From Luidia sarsii (Eukaryota > Echinodermata > Asteroidea > Paxillosida > Luidiidae): DNA of 64,000 nt. The first letter of the stretch is position 1; each line of letters starts with the position of its first letter. Under the pieces are notes generated by a model. The model made no database searches, was not told where the DNA came from, and saw only the letters and a program-made list of their open reading frames with translations. The stretch spans positions 17,362,915-17,426,914 of the forward strand of contig OX465109.1 of assembly GCA_949987565.1 (NCBI GenBank), read 5' to 3'. Below, in pieces: positions 1 through 11,100 of the stretch. The translations under genes were made by a program, and so were the position numbers.

Positions 1-26
1 CTTGTGCTTGTACGGTCAATCTGCAG

Positions 27-605
27 GTGCGCACCGTGCTCAGACGCAAGTACCGCCGCCAATTCGGCAACTCCAACAGCTGGCTGTTCCGCAAACGGGC
101 CAAGCCCCGGGCCTCGTCGTACTCCAAGTACGACGACCACACGTGCATGAGCACCATGCGCAGCGTGGCCCAGAACGAGACGGTGGTGGACAGCTGCTGC
201 CCGGACGACGAGCGGGGTCAGCGGGGTCATCGCCACGGCAACAAGGCGGCGGCGGGCGTGGCGGCGGCATCGGCGGCGGCTCCTACTCCGAGTCCCGTGG
301 CCAACGGAGAGGCCAAGGGCGGCGGGCCGGCCGACCTCGGAGACGGGGCGGGGGAGGAGAAGGTGCAGATCGAGACGGCGGCGCGAACCAACGGCAGCGT
401 GGCCCAGTGGGAACGATCCGAGGACGGCAACTCTGGGGAGGAGGAGGAGGCCGAGCCCCTGCTGGAAGGGCAGGGAAACCCGGCCGGCAAGCCTCCGCCG
501 GCGGCCACTATCGTCATATCCGAGGCCACGCCCGTGCACACGCCCAGCGATGAGGACGACGCGCAGAGCGACGGTGACGAGCAGGCGATCAGCCAGCCGG
601 ACTAA
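27..605 (+). CDS. Last exon (C-terminal tail) of a probable secretin-family (class B1) GPCR; 5' part outside window
   Basis: Open frame of 192 codons ending in TAA at 603-605, preceded directly by a 3' splice site (tctgcag, AG at 25-26). It begins V-R-T-V-L-R-R-K-Y-R-R. In secretin-family GPCR genes such as PTH1R, the last intron falls just after the 'NGE' that follows TM7 and the tail exon starts with V plus a basic helix, so start, phase 0 and sequence fit that family. After the basic segment (a second patch is WLFRKRAK) the tail is low complexity: Ala/Gly/Pro-rich, then acidic, with an ExxxLL-type dileucine (EAEPLL) typical of endocytic sorting signals, ending in a very acidic stretch and QPD. 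No transmembrane segment lies in the window, so the receptor subtype cannot be named. Another membrane protein tail is possible. Confidence 0.6.
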   Translation: MRTVLRRKYRRQFGNSNSWLFRKRAKPRASSYSKYDDHTCMSTMRSVAQNETVVDSCCPDDERGQRGHRHGNKAAAGVAAASAAAPTPSPVANGEAKGGGPADLGDGAGEEKVQIETAARTNGSVAQWERSEDGNSGEEEEAEPLLEGQGNPAGKPPPAATIVISEATPVHTPSDEDDAQSDGDEQAISQPD

Positions 606-1089
606 GGCATCACTGGAGGCGTGCGAAACAACCACCAACAAACGGAGCCTCGTGACGCATTAACCGGAGTCGGTCGTGCTCCCCTCTTCGAAAGGGCGCG
701 TGCTGCATCCCCGGCCGAGGGTGCCAGTCTACTCGAGTCTCGGTGAAACGATAGGATAAAGGGAGTCGCGTGACACATCTCTCGTATGGCCCGTCATCAA
801 ATGGGCATCCGGTGTGGGACTTCCGTTGGCACGATAATTGTGGTATTTTAATATATTGTAAATAATATCAATGGGAATACTAAAATGAAACCAATACTTT
901 TGAAGCAGATTAACGTAGATATTAACTCTATATACAGTGTACAAATAGAACCATTTATTCCCGTATAAAGAGAAAAACATTTCCATAATATTCTATATAA
1001 ATTAAAGTATAAAGAAAACAACATTTTCTGGAGAAGTTTTTACGAAATGTCAAATAATTCAAGTCTTGCAAAATGGCCAAATAGAACAC
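606..1089. other. 3' flank of the GPCR-like exon; no gene seen
   Basis: GC-rich for about 100 bp after the stop codon, then AT-rich. Presumably 3' UTR of the GPCR-like gene at first. No convincing poly(A) site was identified and no repeat family recognised. Confidence 0.4.
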
Positions 1090-1425
1090 TTTGTCTCGAA
1101 CGGGACTTGAACCCGAGACCTCTGGTTTTGCGTACCAGCGCTCGTCCAATCTGAGCTATCCTGCCCTTAGATCACGGCCTTCCGTAATAGTCAACTATCT
1201 TTACTGGGATGGGGGTGCCAGTCAGAAGCAATTCAACCATTAACTGTCGTATATCTCCAGGGATCACACCCCCGCTTTCGTTCAGATGCAAACAACCAAT
1301 GGTCGTAAACCTGGCTACTGCAGTTGAAGTCAAACAAATAAAGGAAAAAAACTGACTGGGAACTTTTGAAACTTTTCGGAAAAAACATTTGAAGAAAACC
1401 ATTTTCTTGGGAAGCTTTTATCAAA
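1090..1425 (-). repeat. tRNA-derived SINE, family A (minus orientation)
   Basis: On the minus strand, 1166-1093 reads as a tRNA-like head: A-box-like TAGCTCAGATTGG, an anticodon arm CTGGT/ACCAG with loop ACGCAAA, and a B-box GGTTCAAGTCCC. A conserved leader lies upstream of it in the element (1167-1420, with TTCTGACTGGCACCCCCA near 1230). The same leader plus head recurs near 9.1, 16.9, 26.0 and 60.3 kb, so this is an interspersed element and not a single functional tRNA gene. Confidence 0.75.
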
Positions 1426-2546
1426 ATGCTTTCAAGAACTGTCCACGAATATCAGACATTGCTGTGTGTAACCAAACTGTACACGTGCAATATGTCGATG
1501 TGCGTTGGACCATTATGTGTCTGGTGACTAGGCCAAGTTATGAAGGGTCTGTGCAATGAATGAAATATTACTTAAATTCATGCTTTATAACTGTTTTGCA
1601 ATGTAGCTAACAATCAAACTGCTTTTAACACTCATTCTGTGGGTGTATTTGCAAGTTTTACCGTTGTTATGCTAATGAGAATTTCAATATTCACGAAGAA
1701 GTTTGTGATGTCATCACATGATCTTGCAACAGAAACTCATTTGGCTTGTGTACAAAAGTTTCTGAAAATGTCTGTGTCTTTCCTGCAGACCTATCGCTAA
1801 ACCTGTTGATCTACTGCCAAAATGTATTCTTGGTAATCATTTAGTGAAGACGTTTTACATCAACTACAACCCAGAGGGATAGTTTTGCCATTTGAAAGTT
1901 AAGATGTTTCTCATGTTTTTTAAAATGTGGATTCCTGACACGACCTTACAAAAGCGCCCTCATTTTTATAAGGATATCTTTAAAGGTAAAACAAAAATGA
2001 CCAATTTCTTATTCCACTAAGAAAAAGAAGCTTGCCAATACGTTTTACGTCGGTGACAGCCGAACATGAGCTTGAATGTGATAGTCATTGCACGGGCCCT
2101 TTTAACGAAGCGACCAATTCAGGAAGGACATTCCGATGACATTGTGAAGCGTTCAAAGCCCGCGGGTCGCACGGGCGGTTGGTATGCGCATAGACCTGAG
2201 GTATGTGGCGCGCGCCATTCACTCGGTGGTTGCGGTTTTCCCACGCAAGCCGCGTGGCTGGCCGTATGTTAGCCAACACGTGCGGGATAACGGCAGAGAA
2301 ACGCCGCTGCGTTGAATGCGAATCTTAGTCCGTACGGTGGCAACATTGCCTCTGCTCTTTACTGCTATAGAGGACTTGGACACGTTGGAGCATGTAGGAA
2401 TATATCCTCCGCGGTTGGAGCAACGTATCTTTCCCACTCACGGGTGAGTGTAACTCCACTATTGGTAGATTTTGCGCCGCCATGCGAAGCTAAGAACCTT
2501 TGACTGGGCATGCAGCACTTTGTTTATCGTGGCAGCCATTTTGTTT
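1426..2546. other. No gene recognised; GC-rich patch at about 2040-2330
   Basis: AT-rich to about 2040, then a GC-rich stretch with CpGs (for example gcgcgcgcc near 2210). No ORF here has splice signals or recognisable protein similarity. Confidence 0.4.
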
Positions 2547-2729
2547 CGCAGTGGCTGTTGTTACGGCGGTCGTCCGTGTGGTTCCCTGACTTCACAGTAT
2601 CTGTCGGGATGTTTAGCTCTTGGAACCAGACTATCAGCTAATAGACTGGTTCAACCAGCCTGCAATTCTGACGAAATACAATCAAGTAAGGGAACCACAC
2701 GGACGACTGCCGTAACAACAGCCACAGCG
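2547..2729. mobile_element. 183-bp MITE, copy 1, with perfect 9-bp target duplication
   Basis: Long terminal inverted repeats (CGCAGTGGCTGTTGTTACGG at the left end, its near reverse complement at the right end, continuing for about 40 bp). It is bounded on both sides by the identical 9-mer ATTTTGTTT (2538-2546 and 2730-2738). A second copy of exactly the same length lies at 8865-9047. A 9-bp duplication fits Mutator-like (or Merlin) elements; there is no transposase, so it is non-autonomous. Confidence 0.85.
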
Positions 2730-3132
2730 ATTTTGTTTTTATCTTGCAGCGTTGGTCTTGTACCACTCTGTCTGCCATTGCGTGGTATCTGTTCCCGTAT
2801 TGAGAGACCAGACTATTATTGGGGGCCAATACGGTGCCATTGGGACAACGTCAATACTGTGCTGTGTATATTGCAGGCTGGCTCTGAAGAATTTAGACTC
2901 GTTCCTAGTCCCATTGAGCTATCTGATACCTGGCCACTGTACAGATGATTATTCCAGTCATAATAATTCTACACTTTGTGAAATGTATAAAATAATCTAA
3001 GATTATAAGGATACCGTATTGACTAAATTCGGGAGTCGCAGGTAAATAGATCAAAATGTTTTGATGTGACTTACATCGAGTAATACATGAATTAATTGAG
3101 TAACCTTCTGATTTGCGCCAATATCAAAATGT

Positions 3133-3242
3133 TAAAATTTAGTGGGCCTGACGCTTCGATCCTAGCAGGACCTAGCAGGACCTTTCTCTGCCTTTGAGAA
3201 AGGTCCTACTAGGATCGAAACGTCAGGCCCACTAAATTTTAA
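3133..3242. repeat. Stem-loop repeat, family P (paired arms)
   Basis: Two arms in inverted orientation: AGTGGGCCTGACG...GATCCTAGCAGGACC, then GGTCCTACTAGGATCGAAACG with the mirrored GGCCCACT end. The left arm carries an extra 'cctagcagga' duplication. The flank 3243-3302 (ending in 'caacatttttgtatatcacc') is also conserved, in reverse orientation, beside the copy at 24421. Confidence 0.75.
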
Positions 3243-3497
3243 GATTTACATTTTGGTAATTTTAGTCAGTAAGCAGTTTGCAACATTTTTGTATATCACC
3301 AATATCAAAATGGCTGTAAAAATGTTGCTGTAATTTATGGTTTATTTAATTAAAGCCTGAAATATAATTATATTGCACAAACAAACCAATGTCTGTGTTG
3401 CCACTTTCGATCGTTGCCTGGCAACACGATTGGGGCGTAGATAATGCAGAGGTAGCTCTGAACAGAGGGAATACCGAGCACCTTGTATGCTTACTTC

Positions 3498-3562
3498 TCT
3501 CTTTGACCTTTGCCCCTTTGACCTTTGCCCCTTTGACCTTTGCCCCTTTGACCTTTGCCCTC
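3498..3562 (+). repeat. Short minisatellite, about 15-bp unit (ctttgacctttgccc)
   Basis: Four near-perfect consecutive units of CTTTGACCTTTGCCC followed by one diverged unit. It gives a repetitive LCPFD frame that I take to be non-coding. Confidence 0.8.
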
Positions 3563-4871
3563 TAGACCTCCTGCCCCTTCAATTTGATCTCACCCTAGTC
3601 TATCAACCACCTTTCTTTGATCCCTTTTCTGTAATCGGCATCCCCTTCCACTCCGACTTCCTATCGGTTTTTTGTCTTTTTTTTCACTCTGCCTACTGAT
3701 GAGCATTTACCTTTTTTTTCATAAAAAGGTATGATTGTTTTACGTGGGTAGGTACCTTTCCACGGATTCAATGATACATTTGGCCGTTGTTGGTTTTTTT
3801 TGCTCGCCAGTGCTGAGGTTTGAACGTACTCAATCGCAAGAGGGCGCTAGACTCAAACCATGAGATGGCATTTATCGCATTTCCGAATGAATCTCCTGAA
3901 GTTTTATAGGCCTTTCTATTGTTTATAAACATTGAGCGGAAACCCACGCATGCGCACTCTTTCGTCGGCAAGATTTCCGGATTATCATAACTATTATACG
4001 GTAGGAGACACCCGGTGCTGTCTGATATTGAACAAATCATTCTTATGTTCCGAAGATCATTCCTATCTTCCGGTTTCACAGGTCACAAATTTGACATCCT
4101 CTTATGCCAACCAACTAGACAGATTGTCAAGAGAAAGATAATAATCGACAAACCAAGGGTTAAATTTCAGAACGGAACAAGACGCTGATTTGTACAGTAG
4201 GCCTATGGGCCTCGGATTCAGGGAAACGGAAAACTGTTCGTTCCAAATCTCTTCTGTATCGTTTACTGCAGCAACAGCAACAGCAACTTAATACCACTTT
4301 CCATCACAGAACACCATTCAGGACAAATGTAAATTTGCAAAAATTGTTGTCGGCGTGCCAAGGCTAGGGGAAGGTCCGGTATTTTGTTTCATGGTTGTAT
4401 ACAAAGTTCATGCCACTGCCAACCAAAAATGGCGGATTTATTTTGTCACATGACCTGTGACGTGGCAAAAGAAAGGTCCATAAGCGACTTCATTTTGATG
4501 ACGCCATGATGGTTTGGTTCGAGTCGAGCTTTGAACGAAACATTGATTATATTTGGGGTAAAATTGATTGCCAAATCTTGCATTCCAATACTGTGTATGT
4601 TGCTCATGGTCGCATTTCGATTGGGGTTTAATCATTTACCTATATCTGTCATGGGTTCTGCCGTGGTTTTTTGCCGATTCAGAGTATTGATCAAAATCTT
4701 CGGAGATCTTTCAAATACGAAATGTTATTAACAATACCGAAATATTGGGAACATTAATATTGGATGCAGTTTATATATCTTGTTTTAGATCCACGGAGGG
4801 TATTATTGCCTATAAATCCATAATTTATGTACCAGTAGAAAACGAAAACCTGCATTATCAAATAGTGCAAA
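3563..4871. other. Intergenic; nothing recognised
   Basis: Mixed-composition DNA without a supportable ORF. Contains a CAGCAA-rich stretch near 4268-4290. No repeat family could be assigned. Confidence 0.35.
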
Positions 4872-4945
4872 ATGCAGGCAGCTCAGGTGGGATTCGAACC
4901 CTCGACACCAGCTCTACAGTGCAGACGTGTTACCTTTTTTTGAAG
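4872..4945 (-). repeat. tRNA-derived SINE, family B head fragment
   Basis: Minus strand carries the T-arm/B-box GGTTCGAATCCCACC and the GAGCTGCCTG junction shared with the other family B copies (7213, 38743, 62945). Only part of the head remains. Confidence 0.55.
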
Positions 4946-5113
4946 CAGGCAATGATTCGGGCAAAGCGCCGAGTATCCAGAGCTAATGATAGGTTGTATG
5001 CCGAGTAAAATCATTATTGTAACACTCCAGGCCTTTTGTTTAATAGTCGGTATGCGTTGTCTGAACAGTTCCACCATTTTCCGTTATCATGAGAGCATTT
5101 CTGGTTGAATTGA

Positions 5114-5175
5114 AAATCAAGCAATTGTTTGTTTTTTTTTGGTTTTTTTTTTTTTTTTTGGGGGGGGGGTTGGGA
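5114..5175. repeat. Homopolymer T/G tract
   Basis: Runs of T followed by nine or more G; simple low-complexity tract. Confidence 0.8.
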
Positions 5176-5272
5176 TTAGATTGATTTAACAACTCACTGC
5201 CTTGTGTAAGCGGTTCATTTGAAACCGCTACACTTCCGGAACTTTTCCCCAACCGTTACAAACGATTATGTA

Positions 5273-5528
5273 TGACGTCATTTCAGTAGGGCGCCCTTTG
5301 TTGGGGTTCAAAAGCAGAGCGCTCATTGGCTCGTTATCGGCGCCGCGCGTGAGACTGCGTATAGCCGCTGCTGACCTTGCACTTTCCCCACTTTGACACT
5401 AAGATGACGTCATGATGACGTCAACATCTTTTCGATACTGTTTGTGGCCATGTCTGTAGGGAAATAGTTGTCTCGTGAACATTACTCATACAGTAATGTG
5501 TCTGAATAATGTTGTTCATATGACGTCA
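5273..5528. promoter_or_regulatory. Cluster of four perfect CRE palindromes (TGACGTCA)
   Basis: TGACGTCA occurs at 5273-5280, 5405-5412, 5416-5423 and 5521-5528. Between them are an inverted CCAAT box (cattggctcg, about 5324) and a CpG-rich stretch (cggcgccgcgcgtg, about 5338). TGACGTCA is the CREB/ATF palindrome; four in 256 bp is far above the roughly one per 65 kb expected in random DNA. No transcript start or ORF with splice signals is evident, so promoter or enhancer role is inference. Confidence 0.45.
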
Positions 5529-7212
5529 GCGTGTAATAGTATCCTCGGTGTAAGCCGTGTATTTTTGTCGAATGTGAAAAGAGGTACAATTATGTTTGAT
5601 ATCATTGTGGCGTACTCTTTCAAAGTGATGAATGGGTTGCTATGGGCCGGTGATGTCTCGTTCCTCAATGGGCTTCCTGTCTTGCCTTCCAAGAACAAAG
5701 TTTCCGTGCCCAAACATGTAATGAAAAACTCTAGGGGGCGCTGTTGCGGTTGTTACGTTTATCATGGTTGTGGCCTTATATGTCTCAGCTCAGAAAGAAA
5801 TGCATGCACTGTAGAAGACTGAGCAATGAGATCGGTTGGAGTAAATCAAAACATGCTAGTTTAACCCGCGGAGAACGCCAATAGTGCTTTGTCTATGGAC
5901 GTTTTGCCCGAAGAGGAAGAAGGGGGAAAAAATCAGAACAGCGGCGGAGGAGAAGGCAATCATTGAACGGTCGTTGCAGGAGTGTGCAGTTCTCATAAAG
6001 CTACGTGTGTAGAAACAAGCCATGAATATTCATAAGGTCTTGGTGTTGTTCATGTTGTTGTTGTTGCTGATATGTAAATTAAGAATAATGCCCGTGTCGA
6101 ATCATCTTATGGCTAGCTCGTGTGTGGTGATACTTGTGTAAACACAAAATAACAATGGTGTTTGATCAGTGTTAACAGTGTAAATAGTAACGTGGCAATT
6201 AGTGTAAATTTACACGTTGTAAATTCTAAAAGAAAGTGTAAATAAAAGTGTTTAGCTCTGTTTCTATACTTTGCTCCTTTGGAATTTAAAATGTCATGTT
6301 TCATTCAGACGTTATAATCAAAGTAAAGCAAAGTGGGACACGGATTGCGCTACCAACTTTAATGGAGATTTCGCGAAGGCTTTCGAACGACGATTAAAAA
6401 AATACATTCCTATTATTATACATGTAGAAAATTACATTAAATGACCCGTTATTTCAAAAGACGTTTTGGTTCCGACAGGGTGTTCGGTGTAATTTTTGAA
6501 ATGGCTCCTCGACACGACAGATACCTTGTTACTTGTAAATATTTACAGTTAAAAGATGGTTTTCTCACGGATTTGTCTGATTATATATTCCTTCACATAA
6601 ACATTTAATGCAATTCAAGTTATCTCTTTGGTTTTACAAATACTAAGTCGCGACAAAAACAAACGTCGTTATTGTATAAAATGTAGCAAACCTTTTAACA
6701 AAAACAGAGTAAAAACGTGTACTAAATTTGAGTGACTGAACTGGTTATTAGGACAATAATATTTTCTCATATATAAAGACTCTACCCCCCTCAACTACTC
6801 AATAAACTTCAACTGGATGGACACAGTGCATTGTGTGAAACGGTGCATGTTAATATAAGTCTAGGAACTAGACACACCTCAGAGATGGTCGCTGTGAATA
6901 GCAACTACATGTGTAATGCAAAATAGTATGGTTCCGTGTTGTCGCGTTACGTCCACAGCACAAACGTAGACGTCAGTGTCTGTACCACATAAGTCAGGCG
7001 GCATTATGGGAAAGGGGCTCTATTACGTAAGACCGTTCCTCTGCGTCCTTTTTAAGAACGGCGTGGTTTCAATTCAACTTCACTCAGCGCGGTAGACGGC
7101 GCTTCCTTCAATTGTACTACAAGAAGCGTTCAAGCGTTCGTTTATATCTGTCACATGAGGAAGATTATAGATAGGCCTATGGCATGGTATTTGCGTCGAG
7201 GAGAATATCATT
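5529..7212. other. Intergenic; nothing recognised
   Basis: AT-rich with some CpG-containing patches. The 115-codon open frame at 5475-5822 has no family resemblance and no splice context, so I do not call it. This side is the presumed 3' flank of the minus-strand YWTD receptor gene ending at 7569. Confidence 0.35.
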
Positions 7213-7397
7213 CAATGCGTAAGGGTTTGCCCTGCCCGACGTGATAAGCACACAGAATGCCCAGTGCTTTGCCCGATGCCTGTTGACAAGTGTCATCACA
7301 GGCAGCTCGGGCGGGATTCGAACCCGCAACTCCCGCTTTCTAGCGCATGCGTCTTAACCACTTGGAGCCACCAAGCTGGCCGGGATCGTGTGTCGAG
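7213..7397 (-). repeat. tRNA-derived SINE, family B (minus orientation, near complete)
   Basis: Read on the minus strand: a head with CAGCTTGG...CGAGCTG acceptor-like pairing and a perfect T-arm (GCGGGTTCGAATCCCGC), then the tail GCATCGGGCAAAGCACTGGGC...CACGTCGGGCAGGGCAAACCC. Same head-tail order as the copies at 38930 and 63045. Confidence 0.75.
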
Positions 7398-7568
7398 GTC
7401 GTGTGGCCGATTCGAATAATGAGGAAGATATAGAAAAAGAAATAATCTTTTCCTTCGGAGGGACGGAAAGAAAAAACCAGCTATTTTCAGTATTCCCCGC
7501 ATGGAGGGCGCCCTCTACGGATGGCGCACGAGCCCAATGGCGTCCTTTTGCCCTTTCGATCACGGCGT

Positions 7569-8130
7569 CTATAACCGTAGGTCCATGTAGTTTTGCTCAG
7601 CGGGAGGGTCAGGGGTCATGTAGGCTCCGTCGGGTCTGGGAGGAGCCGGACCTTTGGGCAACCTCGGTTTCGGTTTTGCGGCTGTGGGCGGGGCTTTTTT
7701 GGTGGGCGGGGCTTTACTGGTGGGCGGAGCTGCGGTGGTGGGTGGGCCTTTATTGATGGGCGGGGCTTTATTGGTGGGCGGAGCTCTATTGGTGGGCGGG
7801 GCTTCATTGGTAGGCGGGGCTAGTGGAGCCTGAGCGGGTTGTCCCGCGCTGACGTATCGTGACGTGAATGGGGTCTGGGTAGCAGACCCGCCGTCTCCTT
7901 TAAACACGGGGTTTAGATAGCCCTGGTAGTCTGCAGTCATCCCACCGCCGATGGCAGTCTGGTAGTCGTTGATATCCTGGTAGATGGGCTCAGTCTGGTC
8001 CGCTGTACGCGCCGGGGGCAGCGGGGGAGGCAGGTTACCCGACCCGCCCAGCACGGGCGTACCTTTGGGGTCGTAGGCTCCAACGAAGGATGTACTGCGG
8101 ACAGACATCGGCACGTGCTGGTCGGAGCCA
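7569..8130 (-). CDS. YWTD receptor exon 12: cytoplasmic tail and stop
   Basis: Residues 681-867; stop TAG at 7571-7569; acceptor gcccgcag before 8130. The tail has eight tyrosines in short docking-like contexts: IYQDI, YLNPVF (both a YxN Grb2-SH2-type motif and an NPxF internalisation-type motif, about 752-757), YMTP, and a C-terminal NYMDLRL. Proline motifs PPPLPPAR and [11 protein letters not shown] are SH3-ligand-like. About residues 781-835 form a six-residue repeat (APPTNK and variants) coded by an 18-bp coding minisatellite (about 7660-7825), so length polymorphism is likely. Confidence 0.85.
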
Positions 8131-11100
8131 CTGCGGGCATGAGACGGAAGATGAAATCGATAAGAAATCGGACATAACTGTGGTCATGTTATGGAACACT
8201 CCATCTCGATCTTGGTGATTCTTCAATGTCTTAAAGGCCCAATTCTACATTGGGAAGATCGGAAAACATCGAGGTCCACAGATTTCCTTCTCATTTTTAC
8301 AGAGTTTGTAGATGGTCATGATAGAATCCTCACGTTGAAATGTTATACGGTCTGGGATGCTGTACTTTTCGAGAAACCTTCACTCAAACATCGACAAATA
8401 GTTCATTACTCTTGAGTAATAAGCTATTTCTTACACTACATGCTGGTTCGTAAACCGTGACGGTTTTTATTCTACTTTCTCAGATTACGATTTGAGCTAA
8501 ACCCTTCCCAGTATTGCTTTTTGGGGACTGTGGCAATCTTTTGACCTTTACCAATGTTGAATAGGGCACTCATCAGGATCCCTTTATGGCAATATGTTTT
8601 TCTTCTAATTAAACAGTCGTCTGTCATAATCATCTCACCTGCCGCCTTTGGATCGTGCGCACATGACGACGCAGCAAACGACGAGGCAAATGGTGACTAG
8701 GAGGGCGAGCCCGCCCCCAGCGGCAACGGCGATGAGGGTGACGTTGAGGGCGCCATTCACCGGCGGCACCGTCTCCGGAGAAAGCGTCACGGTGGAAGGG
8801 AGCCCTTCATCGTATGTTGTCGTTTCTGCGAGAGATGTAAGGTGAGTCTTTGTGTTTGATTATTCGCAGTGGCTGTTGTTACGGCAGTCGTCCGTATGGT
8901 TCCCTGACTTCACAGTATTTGTCAGGATGTTTAGCTCTTGGAACCAGACTATCAGCTAATAGACTGGTTCAACCAGCCTGCAATGCTGACGAAATACAAT
9001 CAAGTCAGGGAACCACACGGACGACTGCCGTAACAACAGCCACTGCGTTGATTATTAGCTTCATAGTATTTCTCCTTTGAAACGTCCGGTCTGACGGTAC
9101 ACTGGTACGGCGCTCTTACCATCTGAGCTATCCAGCCCTTAGATGGTGACTCTCCCAAATTGTCAACTAGTCTTTTCCGGGATGGGGCCGCCAGTCAGAA
9201 TGGATTACACTCAGTTTTCATTCAGACGAAAACGGCTATATCTGTGTGAGCGGAAATAAGACTTCCATTCTTCACACCGTTTATACCCGGCATGGTGCCG
9301 CTGATTCGTGTGGTTGTTACCAGATCGGGAAGTCTGGTTCCCGCCTGCAATCGAGGGAAGTATCATCGTTGTAGTTTGCACCGGCCGTGCTGAAGTTGAC
9401 CCCTTTGGTAATGGCGGATGCGCGTCCATGTCGGCACACCTTCGTACCGCGCGTTGATAGGGGAGTGCGCTGTCTAGTTTATTTATAGAGCTCTATGGGC
9501 AATATACTGTACCTAGGAGCTCCGGGTACTGGTAGGCGACCAGTCCCTGCATCCGCAGGAAGTCGGCCTCTCCCACCTCCTCCACGCCCAGGCCCGTCCA
9601 CCTGTCGGCCCTCGACAGTCGGTGCTTGACCCAGTCCGTCCAGTACACGAAATCGCCGTAGACGACCAGGGCGAACGGGTGCGCCTCCCCGTCGAAGGAG
9701 ATCAGCACCCGACGGCCGTTTCCGTCGAGGTCCGACGCCTCGATGGCGTCGTGATGGGCGTCGCACCAGTACATGATGTCGTCTTCGGCGGCAGGAGAAA
9801 ACACAATCGATGTTTAATATCACTCATTCTTCGTTCATTTATCCAGTGTATAATACTTTTTTTAGATGAACCACGATCAAGCCCGTGTTGTTTTAGATGC
9901 AGCGGTCACTTAAGATTTGAAGCTTTGCATGGTGGAAATACCAAGAGACCAGGGGCCTATTTCACCATACTCTTACAAGCTCTTACGATCAATCGCAAGT
10001 CGATGAGCGATACACAGAAACCATTATGGCCAATCACAACTTATCCATCGTAAAGTGTGTTACGATGCATCGTAAGGCTTAGCGAAATCCAGCCCTGATC
10101 TTCTGACGACGGGCAGAGTGCACGCTACCCGAAACGTGGAGTTACCGGCTCTTTTCAGAGCCACGCTACTTTCTATAAAGAGATGATGTACACAGTGTCC
10201 CAGCGATCCTCACATTCTGCAGTGGTCACTTCCTACCTATGGAGTCGATGGCCAGGCAGTTCGGCCAGACGAGCCCGCTCTCCGCGATGACTTGTCGGTC
10301 ACTCCCGTCAAGTGACACCCTCTCGATCTTTGCCGCGGATCCCCAGTCGGTCCAGTAAACATCGCTGAGAAGCCAAAGCGAGACATGTCACGTCAAATTG
10401 TACTCGTCCGTTTTGATAGCGATATTCAATTTGTTTAGGTGTGAGCTACCCTTCGTGTGAGAAATAGGTGCGTTCCCCAACTAGCACGAAACATAGCGAT
10501 CCACTCAAAATTTCAAACATTGTTGGGTTTTTTGTCCCCGTGTGTGAACGCTGAAATCTCACAAACACTCGCATCGCGAGAATTTGCTGGGGCTGTGTGT
10601 GAACGCTATCGAAAGGAAAAGACAAATCTATGTTACATCGCACAATTCAATGCGCCCAGATAGACATCCGGCGTTAACCACAACCGGCGTTTTATCTCCA
10701 CACGGCTGCGCATGAACCGTGCATTGTACGAGCAAACCATGTGTTAGTGTGAGCCTTGACCAAGTCGTCTGTCGCCAATTCAGAAATCAAAATCCGGCCT
10801 TCAAATAAAAGTATGGTGCTTTGTGCAACACCGTTGCGAAATGCAGCCCCGTCGATCCGTCCGTATAGCTTGCGCACGCTGTGCACCATACTCCGCCCGT
10901 AACTTGTATGCGTATTATGTCATGTCGTGTTTGCGTCTTGCCCTTTTTTAAAGGAATGTCAATTCCTATCTCCAGCCTTCCTGAGCCCCTCCCTATCTCC
11001 TTCTTTCCTTAGCCCTTAACCTTGAGTGGCTTTTTAGCCTTGTATTGGGCGAATTTGCATATATAAAAAATCCAAGCCGCAGGGAGTTACTACTTTGTTC

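Noticed and set aside
2..553. 183-codon open frame overlapping the GPCR-like tail exon in another frame
   Set aside because: Shadow of the GC-rich real exon; its composition (Gly/Arg/Gln-rich) follows from the frame shift and it has no acceptor-compatible start.
1090..1170. Possible functional tRNA gene (minus strand)
   Set aside because: A- and B-boxes are present but the element repeats at four other places with a shared non-tRNA leader, and the loop lacks the U33 equivalent; a SINE explains it.
3133..3242. CRISPR-type or terminator hairpin
   Set aside because: Same arms are dispersed in many introns and intergenic places, in single and paired forms; not an array or a bacterial terminator.
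5475..5822. 115-codon ORF downstream of the CRE cluster as a gene
   Set aside because: No recognisable domain, no splice context and ordinary non-coding composition; kept only as a possible transcript region.
7388..7823. Plus-strand Trp/Gly-rich ORFs opposite the receptor tail
   Set aside because: Antisense reading of the Pro-rich coding minisatellite of exon 12.
8826..9512. Hidden EGF exon between receptor exons 10 and 11
   Set aside because: Searched for a phase 1-1 open segment with six cysteines; the interval is filled by the 183-bp MITE and a SINE and no such exon is visible.
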